Below, one piece after another: positions 1 through 5,558 of a stretch of 7,773 nucleotides of DNA. The notes beneath the pieces are model-generated. The model had not been told where the DNA came from. It worked only from the letters and a program-made list of their open reading frames with translations, and ran no database searches. Within the stretch, counting starts at the first letter, position 1. Each line of letters begins with the position of its first letter. Both the position numbers and the translations under genes were made by a program. The stretch is from Prolixibacteraceae bacterium (GTDB lineage Bacteria > Bacteroidota > Bacteroidia > Bacteroidales > Prolixibacteraceae). Location: positions 1-7,773 of the forward strand of contig JAQIDF010000515.1 of assembly GCA_027858145.1 (NCBI GenBank), given 5' to 3'.

Positions 1-77
1 TCTGTAATCGTATCAAAAGCTCCAATTATTTTGTGCCTTTGACCGGGTGTTACAGGTTTTAATTTACGTACTGCCAT
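1..77 (-). CDS. rplB: 50S ribosomal protein L2 (uL2), N-terminal fragment cut by window edge
   Basis: The reverse strand reads MAVRKLKPVTPGQRHKIIGA followed by FDTIT and then leaves the window, so only 25 codons and two bases are present. This is the start of Bacteroidota uL2, a primary 23S rRNA-binding protein of the 50S subunit needed for subunit association and peptidyl-transferase centre assembly. The ATG lies 6 bp downstream of the rplW stop (TAG). This is the normal S10-operon position and indicates cotranscription. There is no Shine-Dalgarno sequence upstream, as is usual in this phylum. The identification rests on a short but highly characteristic N-terminus together with gene order. 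Confidence 0.93.
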   Translation of the reverse strand, partial: MAVRKLKPVTPGQRHKIIGAFDTIT

Positions 78-83
78 ATTTTA

Positions 84-374
84 CTAAATATTGCTATAAA
101 AATCTATTGTTTGTCCTTCATCCAAGGTTATAATTGCCTTTTTGTAAGAACTTGTCTTTCCTTTTTGTATACCACTTTTAGTATAACGATATTTGGATTT
201 TCCACCATATACCATTGTATTAATCGACGCAACATCAACATCGTACAGTTGCTTGATTGCTGCTTTAATCTGACTTTTAGTGGCTTGGCGGTTTACAACA
301 AAACCATAACGGTTCAGCTTTTCTGTCTGTTCCGTCATTTTTTCTGTTACCAATGGTTTATATAAAATGTCCAT
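84..374 (-). CDS. rplW: 50S ribosomal protein L23 (uL23)
   Basis: This 96-residue protein is of normal length for bacterial uL23. It opens with the family-typical 'ILYKPLVTEKMT' and contains the 'YGFVVNRQATKSQIKAAI' helix region and the basic extended loop around residues 58-78 (KSKYRYTKSGIQKGKTSSYKK in outline). uL23 binds domain III of 23S rRNA at the polypeptide exit, where it is the docking site for trigger factor and signal recognition particle. The ATG is 10 bp downstream of the rplD stop and the stop is 6 bp before rplB, so it is an internal operon gene. No Shine-Dalgarno is visible in the short spacer. Nothing odd was seen in the sequence. Confidence 0.97.
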   Translation of the reverse strand: MDILYKPLVTEKMTEQTEKLNRYGFVVNRQATKSQIKAAIKQLYDVDVASINTMVYGGKSKYRYTKSGIQKGKTSSYKKAIITLDEGQTIDFYSNI

Positions 375-384
375 TTTTGCCTAT

Positions 385-1014
385 TTAATTGTTAAACACA
401 CCTTCAATATTCTCTAACGAACCTTCAAGCAAAACTATAGATGAAGCGTTAAGAATGTCATATGTTGTTAAATCAGAGATAATTACAACTTTTACACCCC
501 TTAAATTTCTGGATGACAAATATATGTTTTTATTTGCTTCTGATAAAACGAACAACGACTTTTTATCGTTTATTTTCAGATTATTCTGAATTGACACGAA
601 TTCTTTTGTTTTAGGTGTTTCAAAATTGAAATCTTCTAAAACAATAAGGCTATTGTCTTTTGCTTTATATGTAAGTGCTGATTTTCGGGCTAATTGTTTA
701 ACTTTTTTATTCAGTTTAAACCCGTAATTTTTTGGCCTTGGGCCAAATGCACGACCACCTCCGCGGAATAAAGGCGACTTAATACTACCTGCACGTGCTG
801 TACCGGTTCCTTTTTGTCGCTTTATCTTACGTGTACTACCACTTATATCGGCACGTTCTTTCGCTTTGTGTGTACCCTGACGTTGGTTTTCCAAGTATTG
901 TTTAACATCAAGATATATTGCATGGTCGTTAGGCTCGACACCGAAAATCTGATCACTTAAATTGACCTTTTTCCCGGTTTCTTTTCCTTCGATATTTAAT
1001 ACATTTAATTCCAT
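385..1014 (-). CDS. rplD: 50S ribosomal protein L4 (uL4)
   Basis: uL4 binds domain I of 23S rRNA, lines the constriction of the peptide exit tunnel and, in some bacteria, represses its own operon. The glycine- and arginine-rich tunnel loop is clear (KRQKGTGTARAGSIKSPLFR, then GGGRAFGPRPKNYGF), followed by 'ARKSALTYKA'. I place the start at the ATG at 1014 (209 residues, MELNVLN...). There the rplC stop and this start share bases as TAATG, the usual coupled arrangement. A TTG three codons upstream (1023) would also keep the frame but overlaps rplC further and has nothing to recommend it. The stop is 10 bp before rplW. Confidence 0.96.
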   Translation of the reverse strand: MELNVLNIEGKETGKKVNLSDQIFGVEPNDHAIYLDVKQYLENQRQGTHKAKERADISGSTRKIKRQKGTGTARAGSIKSPLFRGGGRAFGPRPKNYGFKLNKKVKQLARKSALTYKAKDNSLIVLEDFNFETPKTKEFVSIQNNLKINDKKSLFVLSEANKNIYLSSRNLRGVKVVIISDLTTYDILNASSIVLLEGSLENIEGVFNN

Positions 1015-1631
1015 TACTTCCAAATAATTAAGTATGAACCTTTAGCTCCGGGAACTGATCCCTTAACTACAAGCAAATTACTTTCAGGAATTACTTTTAA
1101 AACCTGAAGGTTTTCAATTGTAACGTTTTTTCCTCCATCACGTCCGGCCATTCGCATTCCTTTGAATACTCTTGACGGATACGATGAGGCTCCGAGAGAA
1201 CCTGGTGCACGTAAGCGGTTGTGCTGTCCGTGGGTAGCATCGTTAACACCTTTAAAGTTATAACGTTTAACAACGCCCTGAAAACCTTTACCTTTTGTCG
1301 TACCGGTAATTGTTACCCATGGTAATTCGTTAAACATATCAACTGTAAGTGTGTCGCCCAAGCTAACCTCTTCTTCAAATGGGTCAACTTCATAGACTTT
1401 ACGTTTCGGGCCTGTTCCTGCTTTTTTAAAGTGTCCGAATTGGGCTTTTGTAGTATGCTTCTCTTTTTTGTCAGCATAGCCTAATTGAACCGCAGAATAA
1501 CCATCGTTTTCGTCAGTTTTTACCTGAGTAACAACGCATGGGCCAGCCTCGATCACAGTGCATGGAACATTTTTTCCCTCGGCACTGAATACGGATGTCA
1601 TTCCGATTTTTTTTCCAATTAATCCTGGCAT
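1014..1631 (-). CDS. rplC: 50S ribosomal protein L3 (uL3)
   Basis: This 205-residue protein of normal family length starts MPGLIGKKIGMTSVFS. It carries the uL3 signature region 'KGKGFQGVVKRYNFKG' and the long loop reaching the peptidyl-transferase centre ('LRAPGSLGASSYPSRVFKGM', then 'RMAGRDGGKN'). uL3 is one of the first proteins to nucleate 50S assembly. At the place where E. coli uL3 has the glutamine methylated by PrmB (GQNQTPG), this protein reads GASSYPS, so that modification cannot occur here; from memory this is usual in Bacteroidota. It is the only gene in the window preceded by a canonical Shine-Dalgarno sequence. It lies 20 bp after rpsJ and its stop overlaps the rplD start by one base. 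Confidence 0.97.
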   Translation of the reverse strand: MPGLIGKKIGMTSVFSAEGKNVPCTVIEAGPCVVTQVKTDENDGYSAVQLGYADKKEKHTTKAQFGHFKKAGTGPKRKVYEVDPFEEEVSLGDTLTVDMFNELPWVTITGTTKGKGFQGVVKRYNFKGVNDATHGQHNRLRAPGSLGASSYPSRVFKGMRMAGRDGGKNVTIENLQVLKVIPESNLLVVKGSVPGAKGSYLIIWK

Positions 1632-1636
1632 TTTTT

Positions 1637-1644
1637 ACTCCTTT
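1637..1644 (-). promoter_or_regulatory. Canonical Shine-Dalgarno sequence upstream of rplC
   Basis: The reverse strand reads AAAGGAGT, with six bases between GGAG and the rplC ATG, an ideal position. None of the other genes in the window has a comparable purine-rich site at the right distance, in keeping with the Bacteroidota habit of initiating without Shine-Dalgarno pairing. The site is directly visible; whether the ribosome uses it is unknown. Confidence 0.7.
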
Positions 1645-1651
1645 TTAATGA

Positions 1652-1957
1652 TCAAACTTTAATTTCAACTTCGACACCACTTGGTAACTCAAGTTTCATA
1701 AGAGCATCGATAGTTTTTGCTGTTGAGCTGTAAATATCGATCAACCTCTTGTATGAGCTGAGCTGATACTGATCGCGTGCTTTTTTGTTCACAAAAGTGG
1801 AACTCAAAACTGTAAAAACACGTTTGTGTGTTGGTAGTGGTATTGGACCACTTACCACAGCACCTGTTGTTTTAACAGTCTTCACAATCTTTTCAGCCGA
1901 CTTGTCAACCAAGTTGTGATCGTAAGATTTCAGCTTAATTCTGATTTTTTGACTCAT
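1652..1957 (-). CDS. rpsJ: 30S ribosomal protein S10 (uS10 / NusE)
   Basis: This 101-residue protein has the full uS10 pattern: 'QKIRIKLKSYDHNLVDKSAE', 'TGAVVSGPIPLPTHK', then the extended hairpin loop 'STFVNKKARDQYQLSSYKR' and 'LIDIYSSTAKTIDALMKLEL'. It is a late-assembling 30S head protein and also acts as NusE, partnering NusB and NusG in transcription antitermination and transcription-translation coupling. It follows fusA after 17 bp with no tuf gene between. In this phylum tuf usually sits elsewhere, so the str and S10 groups are directly joined. The start ATG is the only sensible one, and no Shine-Dalgarno is visible. Confidence 0.98.
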   Translation of the reverse strand: MSQKIRIKLKSYDHNLVDKSAEKIVKTVKTTGAVVSGPIPLPTHKRVFTVLSSTFVNKKARDQYQLSSYKRLIDIYSSTAKTIDALMKLELPSGVEVEIKV

Positions 1958-1974
1958 GATTATAATGTATCAAA

Positions 1975-4089
1975 TTATAGTAAATCAATACGTCCCTTAG
2001 CTTCGGTAAGTACTTCAATTGCGATGTTTTTTGGCACTGCTTGATAGTGTGCAAATTCCATCGATGATGTAGCTCTACCTGAAGATAATGTACGCAATAC
2101 GGTTACATATCCAAATTGTTCTGCAAGGGGCACCATTGCTCTAATAACACGTGCACCACCTTTTGACTCCATACCTTCAACGTGGCCACGACGGCGGTTA
2201 AGGTCTGAAATAATATCTCCCATGTACTCTTCGGGCGTTACAATTTCTGCTTTCATTATTGGCTCCAACAATGTTGGTTGTGCTTTAGATGCTGCACTTT
2301 TAAATGCTTGCTTTGCACAAATTTCGAATGAAAGTTGATCGGAATCGACCGGGTGGAACGATCCGTCGAGTAATGTTACTTTTAATGATTGTACTTCGAA
2401 TCCAGCCAATGGACCGTTAGACATTGCATCTTTAAATCCTTTTTCTACCGATGGGATGAATTCACGAGGTATCCTTCCTCCTTTAACTGAATCTACAAAC
2501 TCAAGACCAGACTTGCCTTCTTCGGCAGCTTCTACCTTAACAATAATGTCTGCAAATTTACCACGACCACCGGTTTGCTTTTTAAATGTCTCACGGATCT
2601 GAACTGAACCTTTAATAGCTTCTTTATATGAAACTTGTGGTTTGCCCTGATTACATTCAACTTTAAATTCGCGCTTTAAACGGTCGATAATAATATCAAG
2701 GTGAAGTTCACCCATTCCACGAATAACAGTTTGTCCGGTTTCGTGATCGGTATTTACCTGGAAAGTTGGGTCTTCTTCGGCAAGTTTACCCAGCCCCATT
2801 CCGAGTTTATCTAAATCCTTTTGTGTTTTTGGCTCAACAGCAATTCCGATTACCGGATCTGGGAATGACATTGATTCCATTACGATCGGATTTTTCACAT
2901 CGCAAAGCGTATCGCCGGTACGGGTATCTTTTAAACCTACCACTGCACAAATATCACCAGCTTCAATTACTTCACGAGGCTGTTGCTTGTTTGAGTGCAT
3001 TTGATAGATACGGGAAATACGTTCTTTTTTGCGAGTACGTGGATTTAAGTATGTACCACCACTTTCAAGTTTTCCTGAATAAACCCGCACAAAAGTTAAC
3101 CTTCCCACATAAGGGTCGGTGGCAATTTTAAATGCTAAGGCTGAAGTTGGTTCATCAACATCAGGCTTTCTTTTAAGTTCTATTTCTTCATCATCTACAT
3201 CAAGACCTGTTACCGTACCTTTATCTAAAGGACTTGGCAGGAATGCACAAATTGCATCGAGTAGACGTTGTACACCTTTATTCTTGAATGCAGAACCGCA
3301 CATCATAGGGATGATAGCACCTGACTGAGTTGCTTTTCGAATTACATCAAGCATTTGCTCTTTGGTAATTGAATCAGAATCTTCGAAGAAGCGTTCCATC
3401 AAATCTTCATCTTGCTCAGCAACTGATTCAACAAGCTTCTCACGCCATTCGTTTGCCTGTTCAATCATGTCTTCAGGAATTTCCTCAAGAGAGTAATTAG
3501 TCCCCATGTTCTCATCTTCGTGCCAAACAATGGCTTTCATTTCCACAAGATCAACAACACCTATGAATGTTTCTTCCGATCCAATAGGTAACTGAAGAGG
3601 TACAGGGTTGGCTTTCAACTTTTCAATAATGTCATTATACACATTGAAGAAGTCAGCTCCCTGTCGGTCCATTTTATTTACAAAAGCAATACGCGGAACA
3701 CCGTATTTTTCGGCCTGACGCCAAACGGTTTCCGACTGAGCTTCAACACCACCTACAGCACAAAAGAGTGCCACAGCACCGTCGAGCACACGTAGCGAAC
3801 GCTCTACTTCTACAGTAAAGTCAACGTGTCCCGGAGTATCAATGATGTTAATTTTGTGTTCGATATCATCGTATTTCCACTCTGTTGTTGTAGCAGCTGA
3901 AGTAATGGTAATACCACGCTCCTGCTCCTGCTCCATCCAGTCCATTGTAGCTGCCCCGTCGTGTGTTTCACCAATACGGTGCGTTATACCTGTATAAAAC
4001 AGGATACGCTCGGTAGCAGTTGTTTTACCGGCATCGATGTGAGCCATGATACCAATATTTCTTGTATATTTTAAGTCTCGTTTTGCCAT
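1975..4089 (-). CDS. fusA: Translation elongation factor G (EF-G)
   Basis: EF-G is the GTPase that drives ribosomal translocation and, with ribosome recycling factor, subunit splitting. At 704 residues it is full length. All GTP-binding motifs are intact: G1 AHIDAGKT at 16-23, the switch I/G2 region 'ERGITI' at 57-62, G3 DTPGH at 84-88, G4 NKMD at 138-141 and G5 GSAF at 265-268. Domain IV is present with its tip loop 'DGSFHPVDS' (His579, matching the E. coli tip histidine), and domain V ends with 'SGRATSSMEFAHYQAVP'. These motifs mark it as the canonical GTPase-active EF-G, not the divergent second EF-G paralogue known from Bacteroides. It lies 43 bp after rpsG and 17 bp before rpsJ in the ribosomal operon. 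Nothing is odd in length or reading frame. Confidence 0.98.
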   Translation of the reverse strand: MAKRDLKYTRNIGIMAHIDAGKTTATERILFYTGITHRIGETHDGAATMDWMEQEQERGITITSAATTTEWKYDDIEHKINIIDTPGHVDFTVEVERSLRVLDGAVALFCAVGGVEAQSETVWRQAEKYGVPRIAFVNKMDRQGADFFNVYNDIIEKLKANPVPLQLPIGSEETFIGVVDLVEMKAIVWHEDENMGTNYSLEEIPEDMIEQANEWREKLVESVAEQDEDLMERFFEDSDSITKEQMLDVIRKATQSGAIIPMMCGSAFKNKGVQRLLDAICAFLPSPLDKGTVTGLDVDDEEIELKRKPDVDEPTSALAFKIATDPYVGRLTFVRVYSGKLESGGTYLNPRTRKKERISRIYQMHSNKQQPREVIEAGDICAVVGLKDTRTGDTLCDVKNPIVMESMSFPDPVIGIAVEPKTQKDLDKLGMGLGKLAEEDPTFQVNTDHETGQTVIRGMGELHLDIIIDRLKREFKVECNQGKPQVSYKEAIKGSVQIRETFKKQTGGRGKFADIIVKVEAAEEGKSGLEFVDSVKGGRIPREFIPSVEKGFKDAMSNGPLAGFEVQSLKVTLLDGSFHPVDSDQLSFEICAKQAFKSAASKAQPTLLEPIMKAEIVTPEEYMGDIISDLNRRRGHVEGMESKGGARVIRAMVPLAEQFGYVTVLRTLSSGRATSSMEFAHYQAVPKNIAIEVLTEAKGRIDLL

Positions 4090-4132
4090 TTTAAAAAACC
4101 AATCTTAACTAAATCAAATAAAAAACAAATAT

Positions 4133-4609
4133 TTAGAAACGGAAATGAGCAAAAGCACGGTTTGCCTCAGCCATTCTGTGAATTTCTTCTTTCTTTTTAT
4201 AAGCTCCTCCCTCATTATTATAACCAGCCTGAATTTCAGCAGCCAGCTTCTCACTCATTGAGCGTCCAGCACGTTTGCGTGAAAACTGAATCATATTTTT
4301 AATTGAAATAGATAGTTTTCTATCCGAGCGGATTTCCATAGGAACCTGGAAAGTAGCTCCACCAACCCTACGACTTTTAACTTCAACTTGAGGGGTGATA
4401 TTTTCTAATGATTTTTTCCATACCTCTAAAGGTGAAACATCATCATTGTTCATTTTCTGCCCAATTATTTCCATTGCGCCATAAAAGACAGCATAGGCAG
4501 TTGTTTTTTTACCATCGACCATTAGGTCGTTTACGAAACGAGTTACCATAACATCGTTAAATTTAGGATCTGGTAATATGATCCTCTTTTTTGGTTTTGA
4601 CTTTCTCAT
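4133..4609 (-). CDS. rpsG: 30S ribosomal protein S7 (uS7)
   Basis: This protein has 158 residues, the usual length. It begins with the basic MRKSKPKKR tail that contacts 16S rRNA, followed by the helical core 'VTRFVNDLMVDGKKTTAYAV' and the beta-hairpin 'VEVKSRRVGGATFQVP' that reaches the E site. It ends 'HRMAEANRAFAHFRF', typical of uS7. uS7 nucleates assembly of the 30S head. The preceding gap to rpsL (4610-4724, 115 bp) is the longest inside this operon. It holds no recognisable RNA gene or strong hairpin; a 16-codon ATG frame at 4629-4679 on the same strand is probably chance. In other bacteria uS7 represses the str operon by binding near its own start, so this gap is where such a site might lie, but I see no structure that proves it. 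Confidence 0.97.
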   Translation of the reverse strand: MRKSKPKKRIILPDPKFNDVMVTRFVNDLMVDGKKTTAYAVFYGAMEIIGQKMNNDDVSPLEVWKKSLENITPQVEVKSRRVGGATFQVPMEIRSDRKLSISIKNMIQFSRKRAGRSMSEKLAAEIQAGYNNEGGAYKKKEEIHRMAEANRAFAHFRF

Positions 4610-4724
4610 TTTGCAAAGTTTGTGTTATTCAAATCGGCTGTTCAAGTTTACGATCTTCAGTTCTTCCTGATGGAATCATTTACTCAACCAAACCACAACT
4701 CCAATAACTATTCAACACTTTAAA

Positions 4725-5102
4725 TTACTTTTTCTTTGGACGTTTTGTACCGTATTTTGAACGGCGCTGGGTACGTCCTTCAACTCCAGCTGTGTCTAAT
4801 GCTCCGCGAACGATGTGATAACGCACACCCGGAAGATCTTTTACACGACCACCACGAACCAATACAATTGAGTGCTCCTGTAAATTGTGTCCTTCACCCG
4901 GAATGTAAGCATTCACCTCTTTCATGTTAGTCAACCTAACCCTTGCTACTTTACGCATAGCTGAGTTTGGTTTCTTAGGAGTTGTTGTATAAACACGTAC
5001 ACATACTCCTCTACGCTGCGGACAGGAATCTAACGCTCTTGATTTACTCTTTTCTTCAATCACGTGTCTTCCTTTTCTAACTAACTGTTGAATTGTAGGC
5101 AT
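4725..5102 (-). CDS. rpsL: 30S ribosomal protein S12 (uS12)
   Basis: This 125-residue decoding-centre protein is the first gene of the operon. The two conserved loops that monitor codon-anticodon pairing are present: 'TTTPKKPNSAMRKVARVRL' with Lys43/Lys44, and 'RGGRVKDLPGVRYHIVRG' with Lys88. All retain the drug-sensitive wild-type residues, so the sequence predicts streptomycin sensitivity at this locus. Asp89 is the residue that RimO methylthiolates in other bacteria. The CPQRRGVC and GEGHNLQEHS blocks are intact. Two residues look unusual for the family as I remember it: Arg22 in 'KSRALDSC', where proline is common, and Met60 in 'LTNMKEV', where glycine is common. Translation starts without a Shine-Dalgarno, after a leader of roughly 110 bases from the promoter proposed at 5216-5223. 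Confidence 0.98.
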   Translation of the reverse strand: MPTIQQLVRKGRHVIEEKSKSRALDSCPQRRGVCVRVYTTTPKKPNSAMRKVARVRLTNMKEVNAYIPGEGHNLQEHSIVLVRGGRVKDLPGVRYHIVRGALDTAGVEGRTQRRSKYGTKRPKKK

Positions 5103-5215
5103 TATACTTCGATTAAATTAATTATATAAAAATCAACTACTTTTATTTATCTCATTCTCAGTTTTTAAGAAATCCTCATCTTACAACAAGGCGCAATCCT
5201 TCTAAAAACGGTTGG

Positions 5216-5250
5216 CAAAAGTACTAATTTTCAGCAAGAAAAAAACATAA
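5216..5250 (-). promoter_or_regulatory. Candidate promoter of the rpsL-rpsG-fusA-S10 operon
   Basis: Read on the minus strand, 5223-5216 is TACTTTTG, an exact match to the Bacteroidota primary-sigma -7 box TAnnTTTG, and it is followed by CC. A perfect -33 TTTG box is not present. A T-rich run preceded by TATG sits 22 bases upstream (5249-5246), near the expected place. The stretch 5239-5285 further upstream has only four G or C bases in 47 and resembles an UP element, which suits a strong ribosomal promoter. Transcription would start near 5209-5212, giving an rpsL leader of about 107-110 bases. The -7 match is seen in the sequence; promoter function is inferred. Confidence 0.62.
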
Positions 5251-5289
5251 GTTTAAATTTTTTTTATAAAAAACAGTTTTTTAAAGAAA

Positions 5290-5334
5290 CGTTAATCATG
5301 TGGAAGTCTTTATTTTGCTTAGTTCATGATAACG
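5290..5334. repeat. Imperfect inverted repeat, 10-bp arms with a one-base bulge
   Basis: The left arm CGTTAATCATG (5290-5300) and the right arm CATGATAACG (5325-5334) are complementary except for one extra A in the left arm. The arms are separated by 24 bases. The loop is too long and there is no T-run, so it is a poor intrinsic terminator. The spacing, about three helical turns between arm centres, would suit binding of a dimeric or paired regulator. It lies upstream of the pectate lyase gene. Its last four bases are shared with the next inverted repeat. Function is unknown. Confidence 0.5.
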
Positions 5335-5377
5335 AAATAAAAAAAATAAAAAAAATCAACATGAAATTTATTTCGTT
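5331..5377. repeat. Perfect 11-bp inverted repeat, 25-base spacer
   Basis: AACGAAATAAA (5331-5341) and TTTATTTCGTT (5367-5377) are exact reverse complements, with an A-rich spacer. The arms are A/T-rich, so a chance origin is possible, but the CGAAAT core and the perfect match over 11 bases make it noteworthy. The left arm starts inside the right arm of the preceding inverted repeat (shared AACG), so as RNA hairpins the two could not fully form together. It could be a regulator-binding site for the pectin cluster or a structured leader; the sequence does not decide which. Confidence 0.5.
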
Positions 5378-5506
5378 TAAATCTATTCATCACCATAGGT
5401 AAATCATGCAATTAACAATCATATTTGAATTATATAATTAACCAAGAAAACAATTTAACACCACTTTTAAGATAAAATGTCCCCGCGTTTCATCTCATAT
5501 ATATCA

Positions 5507-5514
5507 TACTTTAG
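5507..5514 (+). promoter_or_regulatory. Weak candidate -7 box upstream of the pectate lyase gene
   Basis: TACTTTAG followed by C matches TAnnTTTG at all but one defined position and would place the transcription start about 35-40 bases before the pectate lyase ATG. No convincing -33 TTG element lies 19-21 bases upstream. Another one-mismatch box, CATATTTG at 5420-5427, also lacks a -33 partner. A promoter depending on an activator or an alternative sigma factor would explain the poor match, but this is inference. Confidence 0.25.
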
Positions 5515-5558
5515 CAATCAAAATATCTAAATTGAAAACAACCTTTTAAAAAAGAAAG

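Larger units (their letters stand above)
5103..5558. other. Divergent A/T-rich intergenic region between the ribosomal operon and the pectin cluster
   Basis: This 456-bp stretch separates two outward-facing transcription units and holds no gene that I can support. From left to right it has the rpsL leader (5103 to about 5210), the rpsL promoter with an A/T tract upstream, two abutting inverted repeats (5290-5377), and a featureless A/T-rich stretch (5378-5500). A weak promoter candidate then lies before the pectate lyase. No tRNA, intrinsic terminator or riboswitch fold is recognisable. A 34-codon ATG frame at 5298-5402 (plus strand) has low-complexity lysine/isoleucine content and is not called as a gene. 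Confidence 0.8.

Noticed and set aside
1015..1023. A TTG start for rplD three codons upstream of the ATG.
   Set aside because: The ATG at 1014 forms the standard TAATG coupling with the rplC stop and matches the usual uL4 N-terminus. The extension has no independent support.
2766..3328. Long plus-strand open frames lying antisense to fusA.
   Set aside because: They are opposite-strand shadows of a strongly conserved coding gene, with no start context or domain signal.
4613..4621. A near match to the TAnnTTTG box (AAACTTTG) just before rpsG on the minus strand.
   Set aside because: It misses the first defined base, and transcription would start at or inside the rpsG start codon, so an internal promoter here is unlikely.
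4629..4679. A 16-codon ATG frame on the minus strand between rpsL and rpsG, considered as a leader peptide.
   Set aside because: There is no supporting start signal, regulatory codon run or adjacent hairpin. A frame this short is expected by chance.
5261..5285. A short A/T hairpin (TAAAAAA, CAG loop, TTTTTTA) considered as a terminator.
   Set aside because: The stem has no G-C pairs, and no gene ends nearby on either strand. It is better explained by the A/T tract upstream of the rpsL promoter.
5298..5402. A 34-codon ATG frame on the plus strand in the intergenic region.
   Set aside because: It consists largely of A-rich low-complexity codons, has no ribosome-binding context or recognisable homology, and overlaps both inverted repeats. 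It is most likely chance.
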